A stretch of DNA of 55,767 nt from the IMG/VR virus record IMGVR_UViG_3300021197_000751, positions 1 through 55,767 of that record; one strand, written 5' to 3'. This DNA is from a virus. Made by a program: the position numbers and the translations under genes. The notes beneath the pieces are model-generated. The model saw nothing but the letters and a program-made list of their open reading frames with translations, made no database searches and had not been told where the DNA came from. This document shows, piece after piece, positions 24,843 to 33,633 of this stretch (position 1 is the stretch's first letter; every line of letters starts with the position of its first letter).

Positions 24843-26273
24843 TCACTCTCCCCTCAATGCTTTGTCGGCCATGCGGTGAACATCGTCCCACGACATATTA
24901 GCCATTTCCGTAGTATCGGGAATTGTAATTGATGTAGTCGAAGCACTCTTAGTGAGTGTTTCTCCGCTACCGGATGAAACGCGGTTGATGCGCTCATCAA
25001 GTGCAACAACAGCCTTTTGCAATTCAAGAAGAGGTTTGCGGGAGTCAAACTTTGCTCGCGCTTTCTCATTCTTTGCAATTCGCTGTTCTTTGGATAGGCG
25101 GTCTGCGAAGTAATCTCCGAGAGAGCCTTTGAATTGTTGTTCAACGGATGCGGCCTTGTAGACTTCGTAAGCCGCTTCAATATCGGATTGAGAAACATTT
25201 TCGGGCATAATAAAATCTTCACCCTTAATGACATTCTTGTTTCCGCTTGGAGCGCTACCCCAATTCTGCTTAGGTCGCTTTGAGGACTCGCCTTCACCTG
25301 CTCCTTCAAGAGAACCTTGTCCTCTATGGTCGTAGCCGGATTGTCCGGGTCCATATCCTTTGTTCACGCTATCGAAATGAGCGCGAGCATCTGCAATATC
25401 ATGTCCGCCGGACTTTGCTGTTTGCTCAAGCCAATTAAGATAGTCCATTGTTATCATATCGTCTGCTTTGTTAGTCATATTCATGTCATCTCCATACATC
25501 ATATCGTCCGTTTCGTCATCTTCTTCCTCTTCCTCTTCGTCGCCTCCGAGGTCAAGTTTAGGTTTGTTGGACTTTGGTTTGTCACCGAATGGGCCGGGGC
25601 TACCGTCACCATCGGGGTCGAGTGATTCGGGCATTTTTGATTGGCCCTCTTTATCCTCGTCTTTCTTCTTTTTATCATCTTCTTCTTCATCCAATTTCTT
25701 GGATAGTCGTTCTAATACATTTTGTAGTTCACTCATTGGGTCGGTCATAGTATCACCTGTGTCCTCCTTTAGAATACGAAATTGCGCTTCGGGGTTAATA
25801 CCCTTCTCACAAATCGTCACCTCATGGAGTTCCATACGACGGATTTCACGGTAGTCACCGCGAGTAGCGTCGCTTTTGTTGACGCGCTCAAAGGCTTGAC
25901 CGCCTATTGAGAACGACCGTAGGTTGCCCTTACGGATTTCGGATGCAACTTCGCGGGCTTTTTCAATATCCCCGCGCAGTTGAATAACAACAAACATACC
26001 TGTGTCATCCACTTCGGATTTCCAAACACGACCGTTGCTATCTGTGTAAGAAGGAATAACCGTTCCTACTTGAATGTTAGAGTGTGCAAGTTGCACATTG
26101 CGGAATGCTTCTGCTTTCATGAATCCGCCAAATGCGTCTTTCAAAGCGCTACGAGTAATAAGGTCGCCTTGCTTGTCAACCATCTCGACAGAAGCATAGC
26201 CCGCTACAACCAAATCATCACCGAATCCCTTGAGAACAAGGGGTGAAGTGGGTGAAGGTGCGAGAATTGCCAT
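24843..26273 (-). CDS. Prohead protease fused to scaffold-like region
   Basis: 476 residues from ATG 26273 (TTG 26285 is an alternative). Residues about 1-180 resemble prohead proteases of the HK97/XkdF type: VAGYASVEMVDKQGDLIT at the start, then AHSNIQVGTVIPSY with a likely catalytic His, and RKGNLRSFSIGGQAF with the likely catalytic Ser, ending in RRMELHEVTICEKGINPEAQ. A very acidic and Lys-rich linker follows (about 190-270). The last 150 residues are helical (AYEVYKAASVEQQFKGSLGDYF) and resemble scaffold tails. The C-terminus has MSWDDVHRMADKA, shared with protein 32893-33243. It would guide shell assembly and then cleave head proteins. Confidence 0.85.
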   Translation of the reverse strand: MAILAPSPTSPLVLKGFGDDLVVAGYASVEMVDKQGDLITRSALKDAFGGFMKAEAFRNVQLAHSNIQVGTVIPSYTDSNGRVWKSEVDDTGMFVVIQLRGDIEKAREVASEIRKGNLRSFSIGGQAFERVNKSDATRGDYREIRRMELHEVTICEKGINPEAQFRILKEDTGDTMTDPMSELQNVLERLSKKLDEEEDDKKKKDEDKEGQSKMPESLDPDGDGSPGPFGDKPKSNKPKLDLGGDEEEEEEDDETDDMMYGDDMNMTNKADDMITMDYLNWLEQTAKSGGHDIADARAHFDSVNKGYGPGQSGYDHRGQGSLEGAGEGESSKRPKQNWGSAPSGNKNVIKGEDFIMPENVSQSDIEAAYEVYKAASVEQQFKGSLGDYFADRLSKEQRIAKNEKARAKFDSRKPLLELQKAVVALDERINRVSSGSGETLTKSASTTSITIPDTTEMANMSWDDVHRMADKALRGE

Positions 26274-26299
26274 CGACTCGTTCAAGCGCTACAAGTATA

Positions 26300-29200
26300 T
26301 CAAACGCGCGGTTTGCTTATGGTGATGTTTCCTTTGTTATCTGTAATGGCTTCTTCGCCCGCAGTAGTGCGAATAACCTTTTCTTTTTTGTCAGTTTTAG
26401 CGGGCTTCTCTTTGTAATCGCGCGATGCAGGGTCAAAGTCCGGTAGCGTATCATCGTTCATGTTGGTAGTTGGTCCTCGCGGGGACTCAACATCTGCATC
26501 TGCGTAATCAACCCCAAGACCTTCTACACCTGTGTATGTGATTTTCTCTTTCTTCAATCGCTCAAGACCGCGCTCAAGGAGTTCAAGACCTTGTTTGATA
26601 ATCTCTTCTTCTTTTGGAAGTATTTTTTTCCGTTCCTTTGTGTGACCTGCGGGTGCTTCGGGGTCTACCTTTTTACTCTTGTAGCGCTTCGGAGTATTCA
26701 CGGCTTTTTCTTGGTCTTTCTTGAGAAGTATAGTCGCTATTGGCGACCAATGAGGGCGCATATCTTCGGATAGTTTGATGAAGTAATCTTCTCCATGACC
26801 CCATAGAGTCCTTTGAGGTTCAAGCATCCACCCACCTTCTTCTCTATCGACTTTGTAAATGACTTCATCATCAAGTGATGGAAACAGAATGTGTATAGCG
26901 CCTTTATTCAATCTAACTTTGTGGGGTATTTTTGAATCGCTACACATCAAACTTAGCGATTCAACACTATCTGCGGCTTGAGGATGTGCATCTCGGTCAA
27001 CTCTTGCCGAGCGCAATTTGTATGTAGGGTTCTCATCACCCGCTTTTGTAGCACCTGTGCAAAATACGGAGATGTATTCGCCTTTGTCATACCCTCTTGG
27101 GCCTTTAGCGCTACCAACATCCATGTAGTGTTGACCATTCAACTCTACTGAACGCGAACCGTAATGTTCGGGATGCATAATTGGACCAACACCGATACGA
27201 TAATTCATTCCTTTACGGTCAAGAATAATCACATCAATCTTCTTTTCTTTACTCAAAAGAATCCACTTAGGGTGTCGTATCTCCCCTCTCATGTATGTAG
27301 CCGATGCATCGCGTAGCAGTATATCACAAGAAGATTCTTCGCGTAATAGATGAATTGCTTCTTCTAACCCTTCGTCATCCGCGCGCTTTGTGTTATACGG
27401 TTCGGGCATTTTGATATGTTCGGATGATTCAAAGTGTGCGCGTAAATGCCTAACTCGGTCTTTAGCGGGCATGTTGTGAGTTTTCTCATCTGCCGCCTCA
27501 AGTAAGTCAATGAAGTAAAGCATATCTCCATCAATTACTGCATGAACAACAAAGTCTTTTTCGTTGACTTTGCTCATCTCATCATCTATATCTTCGGTTA
27601 ATTCAACCAACTTCATATCCGCATTATACGCTTTCACACGCTTACCTTTCTTTTGGAGTATAATTGGTTCACCTTTAGGAATATGCGACGCTACCCAATC
27701 ACCGCTAAACCCGCGTAGATGTTTCAAGTCGCTGTAATCAAAGATTCTGTGCATTGATTTTACAGGAACAGGGCGACCGTCCTTCTTGTAAATGAGCGTA
27801 TCGTCGGTTAATGAGTCAAGAAGTTCAATGTCGGACCTGTTTAACATTTGACCCGACCCCATATCGTTGAACACAGGAAAGTTGCTATTAACACTTTCAC
27901 CGGGAATACCGGATGGTTGCATAGCGACAGGTGGATATAGCGTATTCCCATCTGCTGATATATCGTATTGTGGCAATTCCGGGTGAAACTCACGAAGCGC
28001 GTAAGGGTCCATTCTCATCCTCATATTTGATTCACCTTGATGATAATCACCATTATCGTCATGAACTATGAGTCTGTTCTCTCTCAATCCGTGTGTAGCG
28101 ATTCTCCTTGAAGGTCGAATAACATGACCAAAAGTTCTGTTTGCTTTAGGGCAAGTATGAACAGCAGGTAATTGTATTTCATTAACACCAACACCGCCTG
28201 TTCCAACAGGCTCAAACTGTGTGTTGATTTTACCTGCTTCGTTAGTGACACCTTTTACATCACCTTTCAAACGCTCAATGAAATTACCGAATCTTTCTGT
28301 TAGATTTTCAAATCCCTTATCGCCTGTGTCTTTCTTCAAAGGTGCTGTCTTATGCGGAACTGCTTCGATAGCGTTAGCGCTACCTTTGGATTGCTTAAGC
28401 AGGGCGCGATACACTTTGTTTAGCGCGTGTATTTCCGAATACATAGAATAATTAACATTCCCTGCAACTTTAGGTCGCCCTGCGATTTTAATTCCTTCAC
28501 CGCCACTCATCAAAGGTGTATATTCATCGAGTTCGGCTTCATGATGGTGTCCTCCTTTAGCCGATTTGTAATTGTAAGCCCTTTGACCGTCACCTAAACC
28601 AAACTCCTTAACTGAACCAATAGGTAATTCTTGCATTAAGTTTTGACCGCCCGTATCAATCATTTTACCCTCTTCGTCTTTCTCGCGACCTTTAGCGCGA
28701 TGAGGTATATATCGAGCATGTAGAACATCTGCAAAGTCTTGAGGTGTAGCGTTCTTAGGTAATACGCGACTTACTTCATCAAAGATTTTCTTCACTAATT
28801 CATTTTTCTCATGAGGTGGGTAATGGCTTGAGTCCAATTCACCATTGACATATCTTTGCATCATACTCATGACTGATTTATCATCATCATCCATCTCTAT
28901 GTTGCGTCGAATGTCGCCACCTTGCCATGTCTGCCTTTGTAGCGGCATAGTCACATCCTTTGTGATTCTGTTGATACGCGACTCAATAGCGGCAGGTTTC
29001 ATACCTTGATTCTCAAAATGAGACTTTAGGATATTCATAACCGATTCACTTTGCCCGCCATCGCGCGAAGACTGAACCCTTGCATTCTTTATCCAATTCT
29101 TTCTCTCTTCGGGGTTTAATGTTCTCATCCATGTTTCGCATAGATGCGCGAGCATCTTGGTATCAGCCCATGCTTGATTTGCAAGTTTAGGTGTGTGAGT

Positions 29201-32200
29201 TTGAAACATATCGGGGTTAGCCCATTTCAACAAAGGCTTCATTATTTGACTTGCCGCTACTGCTTGAGCATGCATCTCTTGCGCATCGTCCAAGTAGTTT
29301 TTGCGTAATTCGTCTTCTGTGATTTCGGGCATTTCACCTACTTCGTCCACAACATGTCGTGCCTGTTCAGTTGCTAATTTTTCAAAATTAACTGCGCTTT
29401 CTGTGCGTCCATGTTTGTGTTCTATTCTTGCGTATCTTCTTAAATCCGATAGCGCATCTTGATAATGTGATAAAGGGTTAGGCGCGACAATATATTGCTT
29501 TCCTTCACCGTAATACCCTGTAAAGTTAGGCTTCTCCATCACATCATTACGCAATCTGTTCCTTTCAGCGAAACCTAATTCCGAAACATTTGAACCGTTT
29601 GAAGATTGATGAAAACTACCACCGTCGCTATTTGTAGCCATCAACTCTTGTTCTAACTCTCTTCTACTGTCGATGTTATCTTTTAGAGTGTCCGGCAATC
29701 GAAGAACACCTCCGTCTTCATGAAAGCGTTTCATTGCCGCCTCATATTCGTCTTTGTCATAAACCGCTATTTTTGCATTGAATGGGTTATCGTCTTTGGT
29801 AGCGCTAAGTAATTCATTTTGATATATTTCACCTGCGTCTTCACCTCTACCTAACGGGTCGCGATGTTTGGTTTTGTAGACTGTATGTGGCATGGTTTGT
29901 TTTTCATGATGAGTTGAATGGTCCTCTTCGCTATAATTGTCAATACCGTGATGTGCTTGAAAGAGTAAAGTGTGCATCATGAGCATACGGTTGTATGCAT
30001 CATCTTTGCTTACTTCGGATGAATGAACGCTTTGTTTCTTTTTTCCCATTACACCTTTACTTGGGCTGTGTCTTTCAATACCTCTTACATCGCGACCAAA
30101 TGTTGAATCTCCAACCCGTCTTAGCGTTGCGCCGTCTGCGTCTTTTTTTGCACGACTCTTAGAAACCCCACCTAATGTATTCGATATAAGTCGCGCATGT
30201 CTCATTGCTAAGATGCTGTCACTTGGTCGGTTTTCATTCTCTAAATCTCTCACCCAATGGTGATTGTAATCTGCTGAAAAGTGGTTGGGGTTCCTTTGAT
30301 TCTCATCATGCGATAGTAGCGGTGTAATGAGTCCGGCATGTCCGGCTGTGACAGGGGATGATGTTTGTTGATAACCACCAACATATTCAACAAGACCCAT
30401 TTCCGGTAATTTATCCTCCATGTATTCTTCTTCGTCAACATCTTCTGCTTGTGTAGCGGTTGGATTTCTACCCACTCCTTGCGGGAATGGAACTCGGACA
30501 GACTTACCTTCTTCGTATTGTGCTAACAATTCATCCTGTTCAGCCTCACTCATTTCTGCGCGCCTCATAGCCGCAATCAAATCCTGTTTGATGTTCGTGT
30601 GCGCGGGGTCATCGGGTTTAGATTGAAACACATCTTGAAACAAAGTAGGTTTCATGTAAGAAGAACCTAAACTATCAACAGTATTTTTCACAGAAGGTAG
30701 AACTCTTTCGCGCATTTCATCATCAATCATTGGTTCTTCTTGAGTGACAAAGACAGAAGGGAATGCTTCATTCACAGCATCGTCAAAGTGTGACCACTCT
30801 TCACCATACGCGCCTTGCAGATTACCGATAGCGTGACTCATGTAATACAGAAGTGTTTTATCCAACTCCGGCACACCTTTCAAGGGGTCGAAGAAATGGT
30901 CTTTCAACTTGTAAATGTGTTTAGAGTTATTCAAGAACTCCTTATTATCCGCTGTTGAGCCTTTCTCGCCATAGATTTGTGCAAATTGATTCATAACTTG
31001 TCTCAAATCTTTTTCATCTAACGCAGTATGATAATTCGGGGTATCTTCACCTTCACCTATATCGTCAAGTAGCGTAGCATCTTCGTTGGTAGAAGAAGGC
31101 AAACTTGCGAGAACATCGTTTTGCATCTCTCGCGTGATACCTGCTTCATCAATAAGCGCTATTACATCCTCGTCTTGGAGGTTTTCATTTCCCACCCCTA
31201 TTTTTAGTAATTTCTGTTTGAAGTCTTTATTGCGCATCATATCTTGCTGACCGCGCGTTTGACCAACTGTTCCTCCGGGTAATGAGTTGAAACCGGATGT
31301 GCCGACATTGCCCGAATAGACACCATGTAGCGCGTTAGCAAAAACAGAAGTATGTCTTGTGAGAAACCCTCTTGCATTATGCCCTAATATCCTGTTGATT
31401 TCTTTATCATCAAAGCGAGGATTAGTCATTTCGTAGTTAACATCATCTATATGACCTGCGCCATCTAAGAACCATTCCGAGAACTTTATCTTGTCTTCGT
31501 AATCAATAAGAGGTATGCCAAAATACATCATCCAAAATCCCGAACGGTATTTAGCGCTATCTCTTGACTCACTCTTCGCCTTCAATCGCTTCGTATTCTC
31601 TTGCTCTATCCTTCCGCCTTCACCATACAGGTTATCCCAAATGTAATCATCGGGAACTCCGCGCAACTCCCATATCTTGTGTTGAAAGAAGTGATTTTTT
31701 AATTGTGAGTTCACCAACAAGTTTCGTGCATTCTCATCACTTTTGTATGTGCCATTTTCCTTTCTGTTTTTGATGACGGCTTTCAGTCTATCTTCATTGA
31801 TGGTTAATGATGTGAACTTATCATTGAACTTATCCCTATACTTGCGAAAGTTGTCTACATATTGTTTGTTATATCCTGCTTCGTTAGCGGAATTAGACCA
31901 TTTACCCATGTTTTGAGATTGAGCCAATCTTGGCTTGATACCCATATCAGCCATAGCGCTATCCATCAGTTTGCGCGTAGGTTCACCATCCATTTTACCG
32001 TTAAAGATGGATTGAATCATTTGAACCATCATCGGAGAAGAAGAGTTGGATGAAGCGAATGATGATTGAGAGTGAGTGAGATTTAAGTGACGGAAAGGGT
32101 GTTCTTCTGCGTCGGGTGCGCTACCTTCACGCGGTTTTGTTGGTATATCCCAACTCAAAAAACGCTGTGCGAGTTCTCTTCTGCGTTCGGGGTTAGGGTT

Positions 32201-32545
32201 TTTACCATTAGGTGAACAATCGTGCCAATCATCAAAGTCAAACATTAGTATCGCTTCTTTAGGATGCTTTTGACCTCTTGTGACATCTTGACTACGCGTG
32301 TTGATAATGTTGGCTTGCTCTCTACGGGGTAAATCACCACTTGTGACTGTCGCGATTTTGGCTTTCGCTAAGTAATTTTCAATATCGTGAATAAAAGACG
32401 GAACAAAAAGTCCATGATTCTCTAAATTGTTTGCGCTAAACATCACATCTGCGGCTTCATTGAGCGCAGAATAACCTTCAAAATATGATTTGAGAAAAAG
32501 GTCTATCGTGCGCGTATGATATTGTGTAGGACTGTCTTTTGACAC
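26300..32545 (-). CDS. Giant virion-cluster protein with degenerate DNA ligase-like C-terminal region
   Basis: 2081 residues from GTG 32545, preceded by GGTGGTGATT. The first 1500 residues are hydrophilic, His/Asp/Asn-rich and mostly helical, with no family I recognise. Residues about 1610-1900 resemble the nucleotidyltransferase and OB domains of ATP-dependent DNA ligases: EPIILQKKGKRVKAYNAD where motif I (KxDG) is expected, FVVHAVIDGDMLYFIDLL like motif III, DILLRDASATYMRGEIRHPKW like motifs IV and V, then an OB-like part (VELNGQHYMDVGSAKGPRGYDKGEYISVF). The KxDG lysine is missing, so ligase activity is unlikely. The tail is charged. Lying between portal and protease genes, it is probably packaged or an assembly factor. 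Confidence 0.7.
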   Translation of the reverse strand: MSKDSPTQYHTRTIDLFLKSYFEGYSALNEAADVMFSANNLENHGLFVPSFIHDIENYLAKAKIATVTSGDLPRREQANIINTRSQDVTRGQKHPKEAILMFDFDDWHDCSPNGKNPNPERRRELAQRFLSWDIPTKPREGSAPDAEEHPFRHLNLTHSQSSFASSNSSSPMMVQMIQSIFNGKMDGEPTRKLMDSAMADMGIKPRLAQSQNMGKWSNSANEAGYNKQYVDNFRKYRDKFNDKFTSLTINEDRLKAVIKNRKENGTYKSDENARNLLVNSQLKNHFFQHKIWELRGVPDDYIWDNLYGEGGRIEQENTKRLKAKSESRDSAKYRSGFWMMYFGIPLIDYEDKIKFSEWFLDGAGHIDDVNYEMTNPRFDDKEINRILGHNARGFLTRHTSVFANALHGVYSGNVGTSGFNSLPGGTVGQTRGQQDMMRNKDFKQKLLKIGVGNENLQDEDVIALIDEAGITREMQNDVLASLPSSTNEDATLLDDIGEGEDTPNYHTALDEKDLRQVMNQFAQIYGEKGSTADNKEFLNNSKHIYKLKDHFFDPLKGVPELDKTLLYYMSHAIGNLQGAYGEEWSHFDDAVNEAFPSVFVTQEEPMIDDEMRERVLPSVKNTVDSLGSSYMKPTLFQDVFQSKPDDPAHTNIKQDLIAAMRRAEMSEAEQDELLAQYEEGKSVRVPFPQGVGRNPTATQAEDVDEEEYMEDKLPEMGLVEYVGGYQQTSSPVTAGHAGLITPLLSHDENQRNPNHFSADYNHHWVRDLENENRPSDSILAMRHARLISNTLGGVSKSRAKKDADGATLRRVGDSTFGRDVRGIERHSPSKGVMGKKKQSVHSSEVSKDDAYNRMLMMHTLLFQAHHGIDNYSEEDHSTHHEKQTMPHTVYKTKHRDPLGRGEDAGEIYQNELLSATKDDNPFNAKIAVYDKDEYEAAMKRFHEDGGVLRLPDTLKDNIDSRRELEQELMATNSDGGSFHQSSNGSNVSELGFAERNRLRNDVMEKPNFTGYYGEGKQYIVAPNPLSHYQDALSDLRRYARIEHKHGRTESAVNFEKLATEQARHVVDEVGEMPEITEDELRKNYLDDAQEMHAQAVAASQIMKPLLKWANPDMFQTHTPKLANQAWADTKMLAHLCETWMRTLNPEERKNWIKNARVQSSRDGGQSESVMNILKSHFENQGMKPAAIESRINRITKDVTMPLQRQTWQGGDIRRNIEMDDDDKSVMSMMQRYVNGELDSSHYPPHEKNELVKKIFDEVSRVLPKNATPQDFADVLHARYIPHRAKGREKDEEGKMIDTGGQNLMQELPIGSVKEFGLGDGQRAYNYKSAKGGHHHEAELDEYTPLMSGGEGIKIAGRPKVAGNVNYSMYSEIHALNKVYRALLKQSKGSANAIEAVPHKTAPLKKDTGDKGFENLTERFGNFIERLKGDVKGVTNEAGKINTQFEPVGTGGVGVNEIQLPAVHTCPKANRTFGHVIRPSRRIATHGLRENRLIVHDDNGDYHQGESNMRMRMDPYALREFHPELPQYDISADGNTLYPPVAMQPSGIPGESVNSNFPVFNDMGSGQMLNRSDIELLDSLTDDTLIYKKDGRPVPVKSMHRIFDYSDLKHLRGFSGDWVASHIPKGEPIILQKKGKRVKAYNADMKLVELTEDIDDEMSKVNEKDFVVHAVIDGDMLYFIDLLEAADEKTHNMPAKDRVRHLRAHFESSEHIKMPEPYNTKRADDEGLEEAIHLLREESSCDILLRDASATYMRGEIRHPKWILLSKEKKIDVIILDRKGMNYRIGVGPIMHPEHYGSRSVELNGQHYMDVGSAKGPRGYDKGEYISVFCTGATKAGDENPTYKLRSARVDRDAHPQAADSVESLSLMCSDSKIPHKVRLNKGAIHILFPSLDDEVIYKVDREEGGWMLEPQRTLWGHGEDYFIKLSEDMRPHWSPIATILLKKDQEKAVNTPKRYKSKKVDPEAPAGHTKERKKILPKEEEIIKQGLELLERGLERLKKEKITYTGVEGLGVDYADADVESPRGPTTNMNDDTLPDFDPASRDYKEKPAKTDKKEKVIRTTAGEEAITDNKGNITISKPRV

Positions 32546-32557
32546 ACAATCACCACC

Positions 32558-32896
32558 TCAATAGTAATCGGTCATTGTGTATGCACCCGGAGGATTCTTA
32601 TCCGATTTATCCCCTGCTGTGTTTTCATGTGCAGACAATGCATCGTCGTGAGATGAATGTTGCATAGCATCCAAGTTGACTTCTTCTTTCTTTGGTTCTG
32701 TTCGCTTAACATCGTCTACTACAATGTGGCGTTGGTTAGTATCGAAATAGCCTGTTTTAACAGCCTCGACACCTGTGACATTTTGGAACAAGTTGCCTAC
32801 TTTCGTATCAAACTTGTCTGCAACAACTTTTGCTTCTTTGAGTAGCGCTTCTAAATCCGGTGCTTTTTCACCTGCTTCAACTTTCATTGGCTTCAT
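32558..32896 (-). CDS. Small acidic protein, unknown
   Basis: 112 residues from ATG 32896, with AGGAGAGTGG upstream and a four-base overlap with the upstream gene. A helical N-terminal segment (APDLEALLKEAKVVADKFDTKVG) precedes a polar, His/Asp-rich end (MQHSSHDDALSAHENTAGDKSD). No family recognised. Its place between portal and the giant protein suggests a head assembly role. Confidence 0.55.
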   Translation of the reverse strand: MKPMKVEAGEKAPDLEALLKEAKVVADKFDTKVGNLFQNVTGVEAVKTGYFDTNQRHIVVDDVKRTEPKKEEVNLDAMQHSSHDDALSAHENTAGDKSDKNPPGAYTMTDYY

Positions 32897-33243
32897 TGGT
32901 CCACTCTCCTACCTTCTGCTTGTGCGGCTGTGTTAGCCATTGCGTGAATATCATCCCATGACATTTCATGCCATTCTTCATTTGAAGACGGCATAGCGAT
33001 ACCGTTCATAGATTCACTAATTTCTTCTGCGGCTTTAGAGATAACATTGTCGCGCTCTCCACGAAGAGGGTCGCCCCAAACATCTTCACTTGCAGGAGTG
33101 ACGGCTTTAACAAAACCCGACTTTCGCAACATTGCTTGAGGGTTAGATACTTGCTTTCGCAACATACCTAACTCGGCATCCATAGCCTCCATTTTACCAA
33201 TAAGGGCTTTCATCAAAAGCATAGCGTCTGCTTCATCGGGCAA
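32893..33243 (-). CDS. Small coiled-coil protein sharing C-terminal motif with the protease/scaffold
   Basis: 116 residues from TTG 33243, preceded by AGGTGTGAAAC. Residues 5-35 form a likely coiled coil (LLMKALIGKMEAMDAELGML). The C-terminus contains MSWDDIHAMANTA, nearly the same as the end of the protease/scaffold protein (MSWDDVHRMADKA). The shared tail suggests that both dock on the same partner, perhaps capsid or portal. That is inference. No known family recognised. Confidence 0.6.
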   Translation of the reverse strand: MPDEADAMLLMKALIGKMEAMDAELGMLRKQVSNPQAMLRKSGFVKAVTPASEDVWGDPLRGERDNVISKAAEEISESMNGIAMPSSNEEWHEMSWDDIHAMANTAAQAEGRRVDQ

Positions 33244-33246
33244 GTT

Positions 33247-33633
33247 TCACACCTGCCCTTGCTTCTTGAAAACGCCACCAATTCTATCCGGGCCAACATA
33301 GCCCAAAGGTCGCGATTCTCCTTTAGCAATGACATTTTCGATACTGTTGAACTGCATTACAGGAACACCGCCCGCGTATCGGTCATTGATTCCTGTAATC
33401 TTAACTTCGTTTTGTGATTTGTAAATAGCGGTCACATCATCAGCGAGGTAATCGCTTGTTGTTTGAATACTTCGCAAAAACTGTTCTGCTGATACAAGGT
33501 CATTGTTTGATAGCGCAACTTTGAACTCGGCCATAGCCGTTTCTAATTTGCGCACCATCGGGTCCATCTTGTTAAGAGAGTCGCTCATAACTAAGGCCAT
33601 TACCGCGCGACCTTTCAATGTATCGCTTATCAA
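33247..33633 (-). CDS. Small portal-adjacent protein, unknown
   Basis: 128 residues if read from TTG 33633, which overlaps the portal stop; ATG 33600 is a good alternative start with AAGGTCG upstream. The protein has a helical first half (MVRKLETAMAEFKVALSNNDLVSAEQF) and a strand-rich end (EVKITGINDRYAGGVPVMQF). No family recognised. It follows the portal gene and may act in head assembly. Confidence 0.55.
   Translation of the reverse strand: MISDTLKGRAVMALVMSDSLNKMDPMVRKLETAMAEFKVALSNNDLVSAEQFLRSIQTTSDYLADDVTAIYKSQNEVKITGINDRYAGGVPVMQFNSIENVIAKGESRPLGYVGPDRIGGVFKKQGQV

Noticed and set aside
26300-32545. Active ATP-dependent DNA ligase
   Set aside because: Similarity covers motifs III to V and the OB region, but the KxDG lysine needed for adenylation is not present, so an active ligase is not claimed.
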